Assembly (NCBI GenBank): GCA_910586485.1
Contig: CAJUIA010000016.1
Location: 32,989 to 96,988 of the forward strand
DNA length: 64,000 bases
Reading direction: 5' to 3'
DNA from: an uncultured Acetatifactor sp.
GTDB taxonomy: Bacteria > Bacillota > Clostridia > Lachnospirales > Lachnospiraceae
Part shown: positions 62,160-64,000 of the stretch, in pieces
Layout: every line of letters begins with the position of its first letter
Position numbering within the stretch: the first letter of the stretch is position 1
The notes under the pieces: model-generated
What the model saw: the letters and a program-made list of their open reading frames with translations, nothing else
Told to the model about the DNA's origin: nothing
The model's database searches: none
Made by a program: the position numbers and the translations under genes

Positions 62160-63881
62160 ATGGCAGTCATCGGAATTGATCTGGGAACCACGAACAGTCT
62201 GGCGGCAGTTTACCGGGAGGGCAGGGCAGTACTGATACCCAATTCCCTCGGTGAATTTTTGACGCCTTCTGTGGTGAGTATCGGGGAGGACGGGCAGGTA
62301 TATGTGGGGAAAATTGCAAGGGAAATGCTGATTACCCGGCCTGAGTGTACCTTTCAGGAGTTTAAGCGGAATATGGGAACGGATATTGTCTACAAGGCCC
62401 AGTCGAGAGAGTACAGAGCGGAGGAGCTTTCCGCACTGGTGCTGCGCAGCTTAAAGGAGGATGCAGAGAGGTTTTTAGGAGAAACGGTAGAAGAGGCCGT
62501 GATCAGTGTGCCTGCTTATTTTAATGATGACAGACGGATTGCTACAAAAAACGCAGGCGCTCTGGCAGGGTTTAAAGTAGAGCGGTTGATTAACGAGCCC
62601 TCTGCCGTGGCACTGAAGCATCATATGGAAAACGAAGAGATGGAAAATTTTCTCATCTTTGATTTTGGCGGCGGGACGCTGGATGTGTCCATGGTGGAGG
62701 CTTTTGATAATATGGTGGAAATCAGGGCGGTTTCCGGTGACAATTATCTGGGCGGCAAGGATTTTAACGAGCTGATCGCGGAGTATTTTTACCGGGAAAA
62801 CGGGCTGACAAAGGAGTGCTTTTCCCCGGAGGAACAGGGTGTTGTACTGCAGCAGGCGGAGGCCTTAAAACGGATGCTGAGCAGCAGAAACCAGGCTGTC
62901 CGGACTTTTAAGCTGGGAAAAGTCGAATACAGCATGGAGATGAGCAATCAGCGGCTGATTCATATTTCCGCAGAGCTTTTTAAGCGCATGACAGGGCCGA
63001 TAAAGAAGGTGCTGAATGACAGCGGCATGACCTGGGACGAAATTGATCAGGTGATTCTGGCGGGAGGCTCTTCTAAAATGCCGGTGGTACGTCAGTATAT
63101 CCAGAGCATTGCGGAAACCCGTGTGGCGGTGGACGATCAGCCGGACGAAAGCATTGCGCTGGGAGTGGGGCTGGCGGCGGCAATCAAGGAGAGGGCGGGA
63201 GAAATCAGAGATATGGTGCTGTCTGATATTTGTCCTTTTTCTCTGGGAATGGAGCTTTACGACGGCACGTTTTCGCCCATCATTGAGCGCAACGATACGC
63301 TGCCCTGCAGCCGCAGCAGGCTTTACTCTACAGCCAGGGATTTTCAGGATACCATGGAGTTTCGGATTTATCAGGGGGAGAGCATTATGGTCCGGGACAA
63401 TCTGCTGCTGGGGACTTTAAGGCTTGACGGTCTGCCAAAGCTGCCTGCGGGCGAGGTGAGCGCAGTGGCTACCTTCCTTTACGATATTAACGGAATTTTG
63501 GATATTCACGTGGACACCCAGGGGAAATCAGTTCATAAGGTGATTATGAATCGGAAGATCGGGCTGAGCGAGGAACAGCTGGAGGAAAGAATCAAAGAGT
63601 TGAAATCCATGGTCATGTATCCCAAGGGAAAAGAACGGGACCGCCTGCTGATTGAGCGGGCCAGACGAGTATATATGGAAAGCACCGGCCAGGCGAGGGA
63701 AAATCTGGAGCAGGAAATCCGCCGATATGAAAGTCTGCTTTCCTGCGGAAAAGAAAAGGAAATCCGTCAGGGGTTTGTGCGCCTGCTTTTATTGCTGGAA
63801 TCATTGGAGCAGAATCAGGTGACATTTGAGGAATTCCGAGAGGATTTTTTCCGGGAAGAGGATGATGTTTTTGATGAGTAG
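62160..63881 (+). CDS. hscC: HscC-type Hsp70 chaperone
   Basis: The 573-aa Hsp70 is shorter than DnaK (about 610-640) and matches HscC in length. The ATPase domain has IGIDLGTTNSLAAVYREG, the VPAYFNDDRR block, FDFGGGTLDVSM and VILAGGSSKMPVVR. From memory, LIPNSLGEFLTPSVVS is close to the HscC N-terminus. The peptide-binding part begins near residue 355 (DICPFSLGMEL), with a short helical lid ending REDFFREEDDVFDE. HscC proteins work with special J partners rather than DnaJ/GrpE. AAGGAG precedes the ATG. Confidence 0.9.
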   Translation: MAVIGIDLGTTNSLAAVYREGRAVLIPNSLGEFLTPSVVSIGEDGQVYVGKIAREMLITRPECTFQEFKRNMGTDIVYKAQSREYRAEELSALVLRSLKEDAERFLGETVEEAVISVPAYFNDDRRIATKNAGALAGFKVERLINEPSAVALKHHMENEEMENFLIFDFGGGTLDVSMVEAFDNMVEIRAVSGDNYLGGKDFNELIAEYFYRENGLTKECFSPEEQGVVLQQAEALKRMLSSRNQAVRTFKLGKVEYSMEMSNQRLIHISAELFKRMTGPIKKVLNDSGMTWDEIDQVILAGGSSKMPVVRQYIQSIAETRVAVDDQPDESIALGVGLAAAIKERAGEIRDMVLSDICPFSLGMELYDGTFSPIIERNDTLPCSRSRLYSTARDFQDTMEFRIYQGESIMVRDNLLLGTLRLDGLPKLPAGEVSAVATFLYDINGILDIHVDTQGKSVHKVIMNRKIGLSEEQLEERIKELKSMVMYPKGKERDRLLIERARRVYMESTGQARENLEQEIRRYESLLSCGKEKEIRQGFVRLLLLLESLEQNQVTFEEFREDFFREEDDVFDE

Positions 63882-64000
63882 GCCAGGCGGAAAAACGTAG
63901 AGAAGGTGTCGGCGGGTGAAAGAAGGTGACAAGTTGTCCCGTAAGTGATATAATCCCGAGTTTGACACTTGTGAAATCAAAAAGTGGCTACAAACCCAGT
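63882..64000 (+). other. Intergenic end of the window
   Basis: No gene starts here. It contains direct GAAGGTG units (63901-63929) and a TATAAT-like hexamer (63947-63952) without a clear -35. I see no terminator; the transcript of hscC may continue beyond the window. Confidence 0.4.

Overview
The window reads as chromosome of a gut-type Lachnospiraceae (Clostridia, Bacillota). This rests on Gram-positive Shine-Dalgarno sites in front of nearly every gene, a T-box-controlled trp operon, Firmicute neighbourhoods such as yceD-rpmF-plsX-acpP-rnc-smc-ftsY and ylxM-ffh-rpsP-khpA-rimM-trmD-rplS-lepB-rbgA-rnhB, and several protein styles common in that family (YD-like repeat surface proteins, LytTR-DUF3021 pairs, long ribose-phosphate pyrophosphokinase). 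Base composition is roughly half G+C by eye. I saw no rRNA, tRNA, CRISPR array, transposase, integrase or phage gene.

Layout. 1-7141: complete Trp T-box leader and trpE-trpGD-trpC-trpF-trpB-trpA. 7199-14283: a PucR-family regulator, a polar amino-acid ABC importer, a cytidylate-kinase-like protein, a class III aminotransferase and an iron alcohol dehydrogenase, which look like one amino-acid uptake and fermentation unit. 14378-15178 (minus): a lone SDR resembling bile-acid 12-alpha-hydroxysteroid dehydrogenase, with its own promoter and terminator. 15424-18366: ABC exporter plus LytTR regulator and DUF3021 membrane protein. 18468-20692: yceD, rpmF, MATE exporter. 20749-22797 (minus): REC-HD-GYP-GGDEF response regulator. 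23040-24443: secreted repeat protein. 24651-33533: fatty acid/phospholipid and cell-cycle core (plsX, acpP, rnc, smc, ftsY), then threonine deaminase and a YitT membrane protein. 33641-44883: SRP, ribosome maturation and translation genes, two signal peptidases around rbgA, rnhB, an orphan FliK-like/FlhB-C pair, yraN and pgeF. 44914-48336: two-component system. 48333-49532 (minus): PRPP synthetase. 49691-55202: DUF512 radical SAM protein, der, plsY, gpsA, a phosphotransferase. 55328-56971: an ECF-like sigma factor with a very long C-terminal extension. 57120-59107 (minus): metF and a duplicated-domain lipoprotein. 59281-63881: membrane YD/LysM protein, membrane J-domain protein and an HscC-type Hsp70.

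Most of the window is ordinary housekeeping. The parts most worth a second look are the TrmD-GNAT fusion, the extended sigma factor, the candidate 12-alpha-HSDH, the repeat-protein/J-protein/HscC cluster at the right end, the orphan flagellar-export-like pair, and several compact regulatory layouts (overlapping divergent promoters at 49555-49600 and 59156-59207, a tandem repeat before metF, and a 15-bp inverted repeat between the sigma gene and metF). Gene starts were chosen by Shine-Dalgarno spacing and family N-termini. Functions are inferred from motifs read by eye; no database search was run.
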